Part shown: positions 30,672 to 42,249 of the stretch, piece after piece | Position numbering within the stretch: the stretch's first letter is position 1 | How the letters are laid out: each line of letters opens with the position of its first letter | Assembly: GCA_941918925.1 (NCBI GenBank) | Contig: OW799234.1 | Span: 64,255,043-64,319,042, forward strand | Reading direction: 5' to 3' | From: Phyto melanocephala | Lineage: Eukaryota > Arthropoda > Insecta > Diptera > Rhinophoridae | Length of the DNA stretch: 64,000 bases | Position numbers and translations under genes: made by a program | Notes under the pieces: model-generated | The model's input: the letters and a program-made list of their open reading frames with translations, nothing else | Told to the model about the DNA's origin: nothing | Databases searched by the model: none

Positions 30672-33030
30672 TTTGAAGACGTTTTACCAGCGAGCGGTTT
30701 AAGTTTTCGACCTCTCCATTGGCTTGGGGCCAATAAGGCGGTGACGTCATCAATTCAATATTATTGGTGTTGCAAAATGCCTTGAATTCTTCACTAACGA
30801 ATTGGCGACCGTTATCGGCTGTTATCGATTTCGGATATCCGTGTCGGGCGAATATCTCCTCGAGAAAATCAATAATTTCTGTTGATGTTATCTTCTTAAT
30901 AAATTTAAGTTCATGGTATCGCGAATAGTAATCAATTATTACACATACAAAATCGTGATTTGGCAAAGGGCCTAATAAGTCAATTGCTACACAAACCCAG
31001 GGACTATCTGGCATGGTTCGTCTATTCATGGGCGCAGGTGGTATCGGTCGAGATACCAACATACATTCCAGACAGCTCTTAACATATTTTTCTATATCTC
31101 GATCGACCAACGGCCACCAAATCTTTGCTCGAATTCTGCGCTTCATTACGGTTTCGCCTGGATGGCCTTCGTGCGCTAGATCTAGCACTCGTTTCCTCAA
31201 GCCTCCTGGAATCACGAGTTTCGTACCTCTTAGCAACAAATTTCCCAAAATACTGAGCTCAAATCGAAATGGATAATACCTATTCTTAGTTGCTGTACTC
31301 CAGTTGTCGGTATTTATACATTCTACTGCAATCAAAAGTTCCTCATCTTTACTATTATGGTGTACAATTTCCAAAACCGTTACTGCTCGTGGAACTGAAT
31401 TTTCTATGATAGAACAAATGCTTAATTCGCATGGCTTGTCAAAGGTAACAGCTGTATTCACATTGCAGAGCCTGGATAGCGAGTCTGCAATATTTTGCTT
31501 TCCTGCTTTATAAATAATTTTGTAGTTAAACGACTGCAGTCTTAACACCCAACGTTCGATACGAGCTGGCGGCTTCGACGTTGGCTTAAAAATAGCTTCG
31601 AGTGGCTTGTGGTCTGTTTCTAGCTCAAATTGAATCCCTGCTAAGTAGTAGTAGAATCTCTCTACAGCCCACACCAGGGCAAGACTCTCTTTTTCCGTTT
31701 GTGAGTAGCGACGCTCAACTTCAGAAAGTGCTTTACTGGCAAAAGACACAACATACGGAGTATCTTCAGTAAATTGAATGAGGACCGCTCCCAAAGCTAC
31801 AGGGCTTGCGTCAGCAATCAATCGTGTTCGTCGGTTCGGTGAAAAATAAGTTAGTGTTGGAAGCTCCGCCAACTTTTCCTTGAGTTTTACAAATGCATCA
31901 TTCTGTCTTGTGGACCATACAAATTTTTCATTGGCTTTTGTGGTCGCCCTTAAAGGTTCAACCAGATCACTTAGGTCTGGTATAAATTTACCTAAATAGG
32001 TTACCAAACCTAGAAAACTTCGAGTTTCCTCACGGGTGTTTGGAGCTCGAAAATTTAAAACGCTGTCGATTTTGTTCGGGTCGGCGCTTATGCCATCTGG
32101 TGATAGAATATGGCCCAAAAATTTTAAATTTTGTACCTTCCATAAACATTTGCCCTTATTTATGGCTACATTAAAGTCTTTAAATGCGGTAAGAACATCT
32201 TCCAAGTGTTTATCATGTTCCTTTTCAGTTGCGCCAAAAACTATTATGTCATCCAAATAGTTTAATGCATTTTTACATGGAGCCAAAATGTTTTCCATAG
32301 TCTTTTGGAATATTTCCGGAGCTGAATTCACACCAAATAACAGTCTTTTATATCTAAATAAGCCTTTTGACGTTATAAATGTTGTTATATACCGGCTTTC
32401 CTCTTCAAGCTCCAATTGATGATAGGCATTTTTTAGATCAAGCCTTGAAAAGAATTTAGCTCCTTGCAATCTCGTCATAAAACTTTCGAAAGTTGGCAGG
32501 GGATAATTTTCCCTTAAATTTGCCGTATTTGCACGTCTCATGTCAATACATATTCGAATGTCTCCGTTTCCTTTGAAGACAACGACCACTGGAGAAATCC
32601 AAGCGCTAGGCCCAACAACCGGTTCAATTATATCCAGAGCTAATGCCTCATTTAGTTTTGCTTCAACCTTATCCTCAATAGCAACTGGCACTCTACGCAA
32701 CGGTTGTTGAATAGGTTTTATGGAGGTATCGACGGATAAGCTTACTTTAATTCCAGCAATTTTATTGAAAGGTTCTAATTTCTCCACATGGTTTATTCCT
32801 ATACCCAACTTCAATACGCCCAGTTTTATGGCGGTATCTTTACCCAGCAATGATTGCTCGCCACGCTCAATAACATAAAATGTTGAAATCAAATTAGAAC
32901 TTCTCTCAATCCCAATAACAGCTTCAAAAACTGCTTTTATCGTAAGTGGCACGTTACCAGCATATGCTTTGAATTGGTGATCTGATTCAAATCGAGTATT
33001 CCACATGACTGCTTTTCCGGTTTTCACCAA
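30562..33030 (-). pseudogene. Gypsy pol: protease end, RT, RNase H, integrase
   Basis: An open frame of 822 codons in the same frame as gag, separated from it by a single TGA at 33034-33036. RT (about residues 110-290): FFSRLDLKNAYHQL, LLFGVNSAPEIFQ, YLDD at about 257. RNase H (about 350-480): LIADASPVALGAV, KESLALVWAV, TDHKPLEAI. Integrase (about 560-822): HHCC zinc motif (HEGHP...CLEC), first Asp in AIDLLGP, second in TADNGRQF, Glu in QANGEVENLNRS. All catalytic residues are present. An indel near 30640 moves the last integrase segment to another frame, so the copy is defective despite its youth. Confidence 0.93.
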
Positions 33031-33033
33031 ATT

Positions 33034-33993
33034 TCAATCACCTTCACAAAGGAGGTTGTATTTTGATCCTGAATCTATCAACATACTTATCTTTTTACCG
33101 CCTATAAAACACGGTAGTATCTCGATCGCAGATTTTCTGTTATCAAATATTTTAAAACAGCAGTCATCATTTGAATTGGATTGGCCATCAATATATCTTA
33201 TCTTGGAATAACTAAAATCTCGACGCTTCGGATTTTTACTATCGAATGTAGAAAATTTCCGTTTGTTTGAGCCAGTACAGCATTTCCGGGCAAAGTGTCC
33301 CAACAAACCACATTTGTTGCATTTCACTTTCCTGGCTGGACAATCTACACTGTTTCCGTCGTGACTGTTTTGTCCACATCTAAAACATTCGCAGTTATTT
33401 GCAATTTTATTGATTTCAACAGTTGTACTTGGAACCTCCATTGATTTTGATTGAGCATTAATTTGCTCATGGACTTGACAAATTTCAATAATTTCTTTCA
33501 AGGAGTGCTCTTTTTCCAATAACCTCTTTTTCAAATCTGCAGATGCCCAGGAGTCAATAAGTTTGTCTTTAATGCTGATTTCCAGAATATCGTTCTTCGT
33601 TTCACCAAATACACACCTCGAAGCCTGTTGCCGCGTCCTTAATAAAAATTTATTAAAGGTTTCACCATGTTCTGCCTTAAGTGATCGAAATAAATGCCTC
33701 TCAAATGTTGAATTTCTTTCTGGGGAAAAATAGTCAGTCAATTTGTCAACTAATGTTTTATAAGCATCTTCTTTTTCCCCACAAGTAAGTGCACCTGGAA
33801 TGTTATATGCAACTTCCTGCAATTGAGTTCCTCCATAATGTAACAGCTTATTCTTCTTCTTGACAGGATCTGATATTTCTTCCGCCTGAATGTAGAAAGT
33901 GAATGCTCGTAGCCACTTTTCCCACTCAGTACGAATTAGCGATTTGTCAATCGTTTCACAAAGAAATGGCCTAATTCCATTTGTCTCATTCAT
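33034..33993 (-). pseudogene. Gypsy gag plus protease start
   Basis: 319 codons from the ATG at 33993. The N-terminal half is an all-helical capsid-like region (WEKWLRAFTFYIQAEEI, LLHYGG, ESFNKF-like text). Two zinc knuckles follow at about residues 200-245: CFRCGQNSHDGNSVDC and CNKCGLLGHFARKC (the first is longer than the usual CX2CX4HX4C). The frame ends in protease: MLIDSGSKYNLL, with the DSG catalytic triad, followed by TGA. The downstream frame continues without shift, so the stop most simply reflects a TGG to TGA change in one long gag-pol reading frame and not programmed readthrough. Confidence 0.88.
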
Positions 33994-34288
33994 GTTTGGA
34001 CTAAACGTTACTGTTTCGACTGATCGTCCGCATTTTTTATTTGTATTTCATTTGCCCCACTGGCCCAGATCTTATTCCAAATGGATTTTCCAAATTGAAA
34101 ACAGATTTTGTACACCTCACTCGTGCTTGTTCTTATTTTAGTTCCTTGAACTAAAACACAGAATTTGTTTGCCTAACTGGCAATCTGAAATCAATAATGA
34201 AATCATTTAAGTAAATCAATTTGGTTTCTACTTCTTATTTCCAAAGATTTCCTTTAATGCGTACAAACGCTATCTTTTATTTCTTCCA

Positions 34289-34306
34289 TATTTACCTCGT
34301 CGCCAA
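34289..34306 (-). other. Primer-binding site of Gypsy element
   Basis: Directly after the 5' LTR the minus strand reads TTGGCGACGAGGTAAAT. The first bases (TGGCGAC) match 3' tRNA ends used by other insect Gypsy elements, possibly tRNA-Arg; identification of the primer is uncertain. Confidence 0.6.
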
Positions 34307-34477
34307 TGTAACAGCCTATCAATTCTTCGAAACAAACAACAATTAATTCAATTTAATTATTTTGATTAATGCTTTTATTTTATTATTTTAAAATATCAAA
34401 TAATCTCGATTGCCTCAGAAGAAAACTAAAACTAAAAAACATATTTTCATTCATGTCACCTTAGCCGACTTGCCACA
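34307..34477 (-). repeat. 5' LTR of Gypsy element
   Basis: 171 bp, same ends as the left copy. It would contain the element's promoter; no clear TATA box was assigned. Confidence 0.95.
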
Positions 34478-34854
34478 GTATCCATTCAGTATTTACACAA
34501 TAAAATATCTCTATTAGTTTTTGTTAAATTGGCTTAAGTACCGCTCGCGAACGTACGATTTTTCCATTTGTTTTTTTTATCATTACCATGCATTTTCCCA
34601 TAAATATCTTCAAATTGCCTAAACTATAAACTTAATACTCAATTTATAGTTTGTAGCAACACTTATAACAAGAAAATATACAATTTTATTTAATCTGAAA
34701 TAATGAATTTTTTTAAATTTGTATGATATTTTTGTTTGTATTGAATAGATGTTTTTCTTAATATATAGAGCTGTGCTTAATTTAAAGTAGTCACTGAAAA
34801 TCGAAATTTAATTGTATATTGACAGCAACTTCCGTCCGAGAAAATCAATATACG

Positions 34855-35352
34855 TGTCGAATTTGTTTTTGCTAATAAATACAACTTGGATATTTCAATA
34901 TAGTCCTTTAATCTTCCAATATCTTTATTCATAGAGAAATTATATAATTTTGAGATAAAGAGTTTTATGGGACGTGAGCGTTAAAGTGGGCGTGTCATAT
35001 TTATTTTCCGTAAGTACAAATCCTTTGACCAAAAAGCAATGTATGCAAAATTTCAGAATCGTACATCTAATTTTGTCAGTTTTATTACGTTTCAAATTTT
35101 AAATAAACCAAAAAACGATGTTGGATGTTGTTTTTTTTACCTACTCTTGCATTACGAGCTACAACTCTCTTCCTAATATTCCGATTTAGCCCATTTCCAA
35201 TATCAAACAAACCTTGTGTATAATAAATAAACTGGCAAAATTTGAGCCCCCTATCTTCTTTGGTCCTTTTTATACTTTATGGGGTCTAAAATGTGTATTT
35301 CGATGTGTTACAAACGGAACGACACAACCACCATTTTTTTGGTGGCGGGTAT
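34855..35352 (-). mobile_element. Long-type DINE-1-like element (HINE), copy H, 3'-truncated
   Basis: The 5' end on the minus strand (ATACCCGCCACCAAAAAAATG at about 35352) and the following blocks match copies C and G: ACAAACGGAACGACA, TTATGGGGTCTAAAAT, then TTGAGCCCCC and GAGCTACAACTC. The copy ends near 34855 without the terminal hairpin. Confidence 0.75.
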
Positions 35353-35697
35353 TAAAAATTTTAGTTACGGTCGCTAACGTACGAAATTTTGCAAATGAAA
35401 AAAACCTTATTTAATTGTAAACCAGAAGTTTTTTTATTTACAAATTAGTGACACCGAATTAAATTAAAATCTGTAATTTCTGCCACCTGTTGACGTTTAA
35501 TGCAAGGTTATTACAATAAAATGATGTTTTGGCGAACGTACAAATAAAATATATATAAAAAATAATATAAAAAATTACCCGTTAATCGAACTTTTTTTGT
35601 TTTCCTTACACTTTTCTCTTCTTAATTGATTGTAATATAGAAATTTTGAAGAAAGATTGCAAACATAATACATTTTTTTCATGTAAGATAATTAAAA

Positions 35698-38412
35698 ACA
35701 AGTAAGAGCATTATATTCGGCTGTGCCGAATCTTTTATACCCACCACCAATTTTGTGTACATTTAAAGCACAATATTTTTTATTTTGTTAATCGCTATAG
35801 AATAATCTCTTTATAATAAAATATATATCACTCTCTTTGTAGAGGGTGGTTAAATTTTAAGGGCCCATGTTTAAGGTGAACCACATCTAAACTTCAACTT
35901 TTTTCTTGATTTCATTTGACATTTCTCAATCTCAGACTAACTCAATTTGAACCGTGGAAAGATACGCAATCGAGCAACGCTTTTAAATATTAAAGATTTT
36001 TATAAAAATGGGCGTTCAAATCAAAATGCATTTTGTGCACTTCGTGATTCTTTTGGTCGTTCGAATTCGTCCACAATCGTGAGAATTGTAAAAAATATTT
36101 AAATGTCTGCAAAGCAGGTCTGTATGAAATGTGAAAACATCTGTGAATGCCATCTTAGTTCGCTGAATGGGAAACATTGCTGTTTTTCACGATAACGTGG
36201 CAAAAGAGCAAGCAACCTCGACTCATCATCGTGCCCAACAATCGAGCATCAACAGTGTCATTGAAAATTTGGACTATCGGATCGTGGTGTGCCGCCTAGG
36301 TTGGGGGGCCATTTGGCCGATATTTTGTTCCATACATAATTGAAGCATACAAATATTATCATTATAAAAATAAATGATAATAATTTCATAATAATTTTAT
36401 TCAAAATCAACATAGTCCCTTAAAATTAAACCACCCATTATAACTTCGGTATGCTAGTAAAATGTTTTCGTAAATTTATTCTTTCAATGAAAGTGGCCGT
36501 TAAAATACGCGTGTCAATAAAGTTTCTGCTAATAAACATAACTTAGATATTTCAATATAGTCCTTTAGTATTCCAAACTCTTTATTCATAGAGAATTTAC
36601 ATGAATTTAAGAGGAAGAAAGTGAATTTAAGGTTAAATTTTAAGGGCCACAGGGTGATTTAAATATTCATTTTCTGCATTTTTCTAAAACGGGAAATTTA
36701 TTAGTAAGATTTTGATTTTTAAACTTCTATAACATTTTGCTTTTAAAAGATTTTCAAACGAATTAAGTTTTGTATAATTTTAAAATTTGTTAGCCATTAG
36801 TACATGAAAATAAATTGTTTATAATGTTAAGGGATAATTTTTTTTTACTTAGGTCAAAATTTTCCTAAATTCCCATTTTTAATAGAGCATAACTTCAGGA
36901 GAACATAAGCATAAGTTGTTAGCATGCCATCTAGTAGTTGCTAGTAGAGTCATCTATCTTATCATCTTTATCTTATATTTAGCTACAGTACAATAAATGG
37001 CGCAGTGTAAGATGAATAAATGCTAATATATATGACTAATATATTTTTATAAAAATTTAAGGAAAAAAGTGTGCGTGGCACATCTATTTCCGTTATAATG
37101 AAGACTTTGACCAAAAAGCCATGTTTGCAAAATTTCAGAATCGTGCATATAGTTTTGTCAGTTTTATTCCGTTTTAAATTTGAAATATACACTGTGCGGT
37201 ATAAATTTTCGTACATTTTTATCTATAACTCTTTTCCTAATTCATAGATTTAACCGATTTTCAGGAAAAAATATTCTTTTGACTCGATAAATATATATTC
37301 GAAGTTTCATGACTACGTTTATGCGTCTGGACACAATTCAAAAGTGAAAGTGGGCGTTATAGTAGGCGTGTCAAAGTTGTTTTTGCTAATGAGTACAACT
37401 TAGGTGTTTCAATATAGTCCTTTATTATTCCAAAATCTTTATTAATGGAGAAATTATATGAATTTTAGGTAAAACGTTATATGGGAGGTGGGCGTAAAAG
37501 TGGGCGTGGCACCTTAATTTTTGGGTATAGTAATGAAATTGCCTAGGGGGATAGACGTAGCAAAATTTATCATCATACCTCTAATTTTAGCGGTTTTATG
37601 AGCTTTTAAATTTCATTAACTGTAGATAACGTGAAAAGTGGGCGTTATAGTAGGCGTGTCAAAGTTATTTTTGCGAATGAGTACAGCTGAGGTGTTTCAA
37701 TATAGGCCTTTATTATTCCAAAATCTTTATTAATAGAGAAATTATATGAATTTTAGTTAAAACGTTATATGGGAGGTGGGCGTAAAAGTGGGCGTGGCAC
37801 ATTGATTTGCCGTTACACGAAAGCGTGTCATCAAAAAGCAAAGTGTGCAAAATTTCAGAGCCGTACATCCAATTTTGTTGGTTTTATGACGTTTTTGTTT
37901 TTAAATGTACCGAAAAATACACTGTGCGGTATAAATTTTCGTACATTTTGATCGATAACTCCTCTCCTAATACATAGATTTAGACAATTTTCGGAGGAAA
38001 ATATTGCCTTTACCCAGGAAATATATATTCGAAGTTTCATGAGTCTACGTTAAGGCGTTTGGACACAATTCCATTTTATTCGATGTTCGAAGGACACGGT
38101 TTTTTCGACCTACTCTTGCTTTTCGAGCTATAACTCTCTTCCTAATATTCCGAATTAGCCCATTTTCAATACCAAACAAACCTTGTCTATAAGAAAGATT
38201 CTGGCAAAATTTGAGCCCCCTAGCTTTTTCGGTGCGACCTCTATCGTGCTTTCAACAGACGGACAGACGGACGGACATAGCTAGATCGTCATAAAATCAA
38301 ACCCCGATTCAGAATATATATACTTTATGGGGTCTAAAATGGATATTTCGATGTGTTACAAACGGAATGACAAAATGAATATACCCCCACCATTTTTTTG
38401 GTGGCGGGTATA
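35698..38412 (-). mobile_element. Long DINE-1-like element (HINE), copy G
   Basis: Both ends are present: ACAAGTAAGAG plus hairpin ATTCGGCTGTGCCGAAT on the left, and GGCGGGTATA on the right. At 2.7 kb it is much longer than the short type because of internal duplications: the block around AAATTTCAGA(A/G)(T/C)CGT recurs at about 37130 and 37850 (720 bp apart), and GTGGGCGTTATAGTAGGCG recurs at about 37349 and 37638. It has a deleted mariner at 35846-36425. It contains GTGGGCGTGGCAC words like those in the Helitron tandem arrays. No coding sequence. Confidence 0.85.
35846..36425 (+). mobile_element. Mariner deletion derivative inside HINE G
   Basis: Inverted ends GGGTGGTTAAATTTTAAGGG and CCCTTAAAATTAAACCACCC. 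An N-terminal transposase-like segment (about 36003-36240; CALRDSFGRS-like, then TRHRAQQ-like words) jumps to the C-terminal GGHLADILFHT at about 36305-36345. It is the same derivative as in HINE C but without the LINE insertion. Confidence 0.75.
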
Positions 38413-38597
38413 ATAAAAAGGTCTTTAGAAGTAACTTAAAAAGAAAATATAAAATTGTCCAGTTTTCAGCCCAATTTCCTCAAGTAACAGCTAAGATAAG
38501 CTATGACACCATTCTATTACAAAAACATAGGCTTTTTTTTATAATTATAAAAAGTAAAACATGTAAAACATGATAATCAAAATTTTATTTTTCAGTC
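38413..38597. other. Short spacer with no recognisable gene
   Basis: AT-rich sequence ending in a pyrimidine tract plus CAG at about 38590-38596, which could be a splice acceptor for the coding-like stretch that follows, or chance. Confidence 0.3.
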
Positions 38598-39018
38598 CTG
38601 GTTGAACATTCGGAGGAAATGCCCATATGTGGAGGGAAAATGATCGAGGGGCTTCAACACACGATAATAGCATATAGATGCATGCGCAATAAGGGCATGG
38701 ATAGTGACAACAGTATATTTACTGACGGTAATAGGAGTATTCTGAGTCTTGTACTTAAAGAGGTTAGAGGAGACTGAAATCGCTGTGGCCGATCCTCAGC
38801 TACACGAAATTGCTGGCGAATACAAAGAACAGTATGATCGGGATTGTCAACAATTACCGGTCGGCTATGTGAAATCATCTTCTAGTCCAGAGAAAACGCC
38901 TTGTGATGGCGCGGTTCTCAGTAGAGGAAGGGAATGCCGATTGGTAGCCATAAAATCATTGCGTAGTAGAAGAGGTGCAAAAGGGACCCAAATATACATA
39001 CATAGAGCCACAGCATAG
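38598..39018 (+). pseudogene. Coding-like relic of unknown family
   Basis: This stretch is visibly richer in G/C than its surroundings. One frame is open from about 38598 (VLVEHSEEMPICGGKMIEG) to a TGA at about 38778. An overlapping frame is open from 38749 to 39018 (QLHEIAGEYKEQYDRDCQQL). Read in sequence, the two could be one protein with a frameshift near 38755. I do not recognise either half. It could be part of a transposon or a decayed host exon. Confidence 0.3.
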
Positions 39019-39043
39019 TTTTCATTATTTTGTTTTCATTTGT

Positions 39044-39137
39044 ATTCCGAGCGAAATTAAGTCATTCTGAGTTGCCATTGCAGTGTTAGTGTTTATAACA
39101 ACAATACTATGCACGATTTAATTTCACTCGGAATGCA
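39044..39137. repeat. Small foldback repeat (MITE-like)
   Basis: ATTCCGAGCGAAATTAAGTC and, at the other end, the complement of ATTCCGAGTGAAATTAAATC make inverted arms of about 20 bp in 94 bp. No clear target duplication. Confidence 0.5.
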
Positions 39138-41070
39138 GAACATGGGCGATTATTTTGGAATCCCTGTTTTAATATCCAACATTAATTCAGCCAGTTATAA
39201 CAATATTATTATGGCGTTTTTCTTATTTTAATTTTTTCCGCAATCTTTTCTTTTCTTACTCATAGCATTTTTTTTTCGTTCCATCTTTTAGTTGAGCTGG
39301 TTTATTTTGTTGCTTTAATTCCCTTACATTCTTTACAAGAAGTAAGTACGTGTGTGTGTGTTTGGGTATAATTTTATCCTGGGGTACGTGTGTGAGAGTA
39401 TAATAAAGAGATCCCTTATGGATTTCAAATAAATTTATGGCATGGGAGTTCATTTATCTTCTTTGACTTGTAGAAATCATGAATATTTAATTTACGCCAC
39501 TACCACTAAACTGAATTCTTTTACTGTTTTTTTGAAAAATCATCTTTAGAGGAAACGTGTTGCAAAACGCAAATACAGCCTGCTAAACTCGTAAACAAAT
39601 TATGTATATGAGTGCGTGTGAATGTGAGTACGCACACACACATCCATATACATCTGTATAACCAGGATAAAAGATGAATTGAGTTACATTCATATTTTAG
39701 GTTTTTATTAAAAATTAATATTAAACAACTAAATTGTTTTATTTCTTTTTCATTCGCCTTTTTCTCTTGTTTATCATTAGTGATTTCTTTAAAAACTTTT
39801 TTTTCCAAAATTACGCTATGAAGAAACTCTCTTTGTTATCACTTTAATATCATTGTTGAAAAGCATTGCAATGTCTTAATCATAACCGTCATGGGATAAA
39901 CCGCACATGATACATGCACATAGAAACACAACATAAGTAAATTTAAGAAAATTTGTGGCAAACGACAACCAAATAAAACCGTACGGAAACAAAAAAAATA
40001 TATATTTAACTAAATTGCCTTATTTAAATAAGTAAGACTTTTTGTGAATGTATTTAAACAGAATATATGCACAACAAATACAAAATTTCATTTCCCAATT
40101 GAGCTATAAATTCCAATTTCTTTTGGATTTGTTTTTTTATTCTTTTATTTATTTTTTTTTTGTTTCCTTAACGCAACACCAATCTTTACGCCAGAACCAC
40201 CTGGTGTCACATACTAACGCTTCTACATGCATACATACGAGTTCATGTGAAAAATACTATTCATTCATTTATATATGCTCGTATGTAGAGCAGCAGTTTT
40301 TCTCAACAACATTCAATATCGTTTATCGTTAAAATGTTTAATGCACACTTTATCGTATTTTTATTAATGCGAGGTATGCATGATTTGGTTAGATTAGGCG
40401 AAAAAGTAGGGCATTTGCCCATTGGTCATGATGTGTGATCTTAGAAAGAAAATTTCTACAAATTATGATAAACCCAACTGATTCCCTGATTTCGCAGGAT
40501 TTCCAGGTCAAAGTCCTAAGATATTCCAAGTTTTCACATTTAAGTTCTCGTATCTTTTAAACCCAAACACAAATATAGTGTTGCAGTGTTTCGTCTTCTT
40601 GCTCTCATGCTCATGCTGTTATATTTGAGAGTCTCATGTGCAGTTGGTTACACTCTTATTACACTCGATAATCTTTTGGGTATTGGCCTTTCATATTTAG
40701 AGTGAACTACTTTTATATTCAAAGAAACCAGTGATATTCTCGTTATTAATGAAATTGTAAATTGTAAGTCATTAAATTTAATTATCAGGTTTGTGCTGTA
40801 TGAGAAATGTGTATCGTAAATTACGTCCATTTTTTGTTCGTCATATCGATTCACCGAACGGCTGTTCCAGCTATTATTACCAAATTTCACACTAATTAGT
40901 CAGTATCGTGTATCGAAATTTCTAATGTTAATAATTGTAAACGAATTATTTTCTAACGCACACTATCGAAATTTTACTCATTAATTTATTTACTTATCGA
41001 AAACAAAAAGAAAATGCAAGTAAATGGTCTTTTTAGTTTTCATATATTTAACAAATCAAAATATTAGGTC
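39138..41070. other. Stretch with no recognisable gene
   Basis: AT-rich with GT-rich tracts near 39350 and 39610. The minus frame at 40648-40890 (RYDEQKMDVIYDTHFSYSTN) shows no family I recognise. Confidence 0.4.
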
Positions 41071-41079
41071 ATGCCAATC

Positions 41080-41262
41080 GAAAATTGATGCAAGACAGAA
41101 GCATATTCTTGCTCAATTCATGGCGGAACATACCGATTTGGCTAATGGAATTCTGACGAATACCTCCCAGGGAAGAGTAACTGCCAACGGACTTGCGGCA
41201 CTCTTACAACCAATTTAAATACTTCTGGTCCAAATAATCACCAAAAAAATGATCAAAAATTT
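41080..41262 (+). pseudogene. Zeste/Myb-SANT-like DNA-binding domain relic
   Basis: RQKHILAQFMAEHTDLANGI, then TNTSQGR and, after a one-base frame change, LNTSGPNNHQK. The order matches the N-terminal part of the Myb/SANT-like domain found in zeste-type regulators and in accessory proteins of Harbinger elements (L..FM..HPDLA.G......QGR......L...LN..GP). Only half of the domain is left, with no full-length frame. Origin (host or transposon) is unknown; a transposon is more likely in this setting. Confidence 0.45.
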
Positions 41263-41405
41263 AATTTATTTTCATTAAAATAATATTTTTATTAAGGGGG
41301 ATTTTTTAGCTATTATCTTTTTGGCAACACTGGTTTAAACAGCTAACGCACGTTTCGTGTTTTGTTTCACTGTCAAACATCTTCAGTCTGGTCTTTAATT
41401 TAACC

Positions 41406-42130
41406 ATGAATCGTCTTACAAACGAACAAAGCTCGCAAATTATTGAATTTTATTATCAAAATGCGTGCTCTGTTAAGAAAGCTCATCGCGCGCTTCTTAT
41501 CGAAAAATTGTGTTCAGCGACGAAGCTCATTTTTGGCTCAATGGGTACGTTAATAAGCAGAATTGTCGATTTTGGAGTGAGAATCAGCCAGAAGCATTGC
41601 AAGAGCTACCAATGCATCCAGAAAAAGTCACAGTTTAGTGCGGTTTATGGGCTGATGGCATCATTGGACCGTACTTCTTCAAAGATGATGCAAATCGTAA
41701 CGTAACTGTGAATGGTGAGCGCTACCGTGAGATGATATCCAACTTTTTTTTGCCCAAAATGCAAGAGCTTGACTTGCATGACATGTGGTTTCAACAAGAC
41801 GGTGCCACATGCCACACAGCACGCTTAACAATGGACTTATTGAGAGGCGAGTTCGGGGAACATTTTATTTCACGTTCGGGACCGGTCAATTGGCCGCCTA
41901 GATCGTGCGATTTAATGCCTTTAGACTATTTTTTGTGGGGCTATGTTAAAGCTCATTTCTATGCACACATGCCCGCTTCAATAGACGCATTGGAAGGCAA
42001 CATTGAAGCATTTATTCATGAGATACCGGCCGAAATGTTGGAAAGAGTATGCCAAAATTGGACTGAGCGGATGGACCATTTGAGACGCAGTCACGGTCAA
42101 CATTTGCATGAAATAATCTTCAAACATTAA
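41406..42130 (+). pseudogene. Mariner (DD41D-type) transposase, N-terminal deletion and one stop
   Basis: The ATG at 41406 starts MNRLTNEQSSQIIEFYYQNA and runs to about 41498, where a deletion joins it out of frame to the catalytic domain. From about 41505 a second frame gives IVFSDEAHFWLNGYV (first Asp, codon 41519), is cut by TAG at 41636-41638 (probably TGG originally, in the VTVWCG block), and continues open from 41639 to 42130. Second Asp in WFQQDGATCHTA, third in MPLDYFLWG, 41 residues apart. All three catalytic positions survive, but the DNA-binding region is gone. Terminal repeats are not clear (possible GATTTTTTAGCTATTATC at about 41310 against a similar word near 42220). Confidence 0.85.
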
Positions 42131-42249
42131 ATGATATAGACCGTACTATCGATTCAAATAAAGATTCATGCATTTTTCTGTGTTTTTTTTTAACTTTTCT
42201 ATAGCTTTTAAAAATCAAACTTTACATAGGCATATTCTGACCAGAAGCA

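Larger units (their letters stand above)
29870..34477 (-). mobile_element. Gypsy (Ty3) LTR retrotransposon, complete, young
   Basis: Two 171-bp LTRs (29870-30040 and 34307-34477) differ by a single base (G/C near the TTGCCACA end). The target duplication is GTATC (29865-29869 and 34478-34482). On the minus strand the order is 5' LTR, primer-binding site, gag with two zinc knuckles, protease, RT with YLDD, RNase H, integrase, polypurine tract and 3' LTR; the order RT before integrase marks it as Gypsy. No env. Coding is interrupted by one in-frame stop and one frameshift. Near-identical LTRs imply a recent insertion. Confidence 0.95.

Noticed and set aside
33034..33036. Programmed stop-codon readthrough between gag and pol
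   Set aside because: The TGA lies within the protease domain shortly after DSG, not at a gag-pol border, so a TGG to TGA mutation is simpler.
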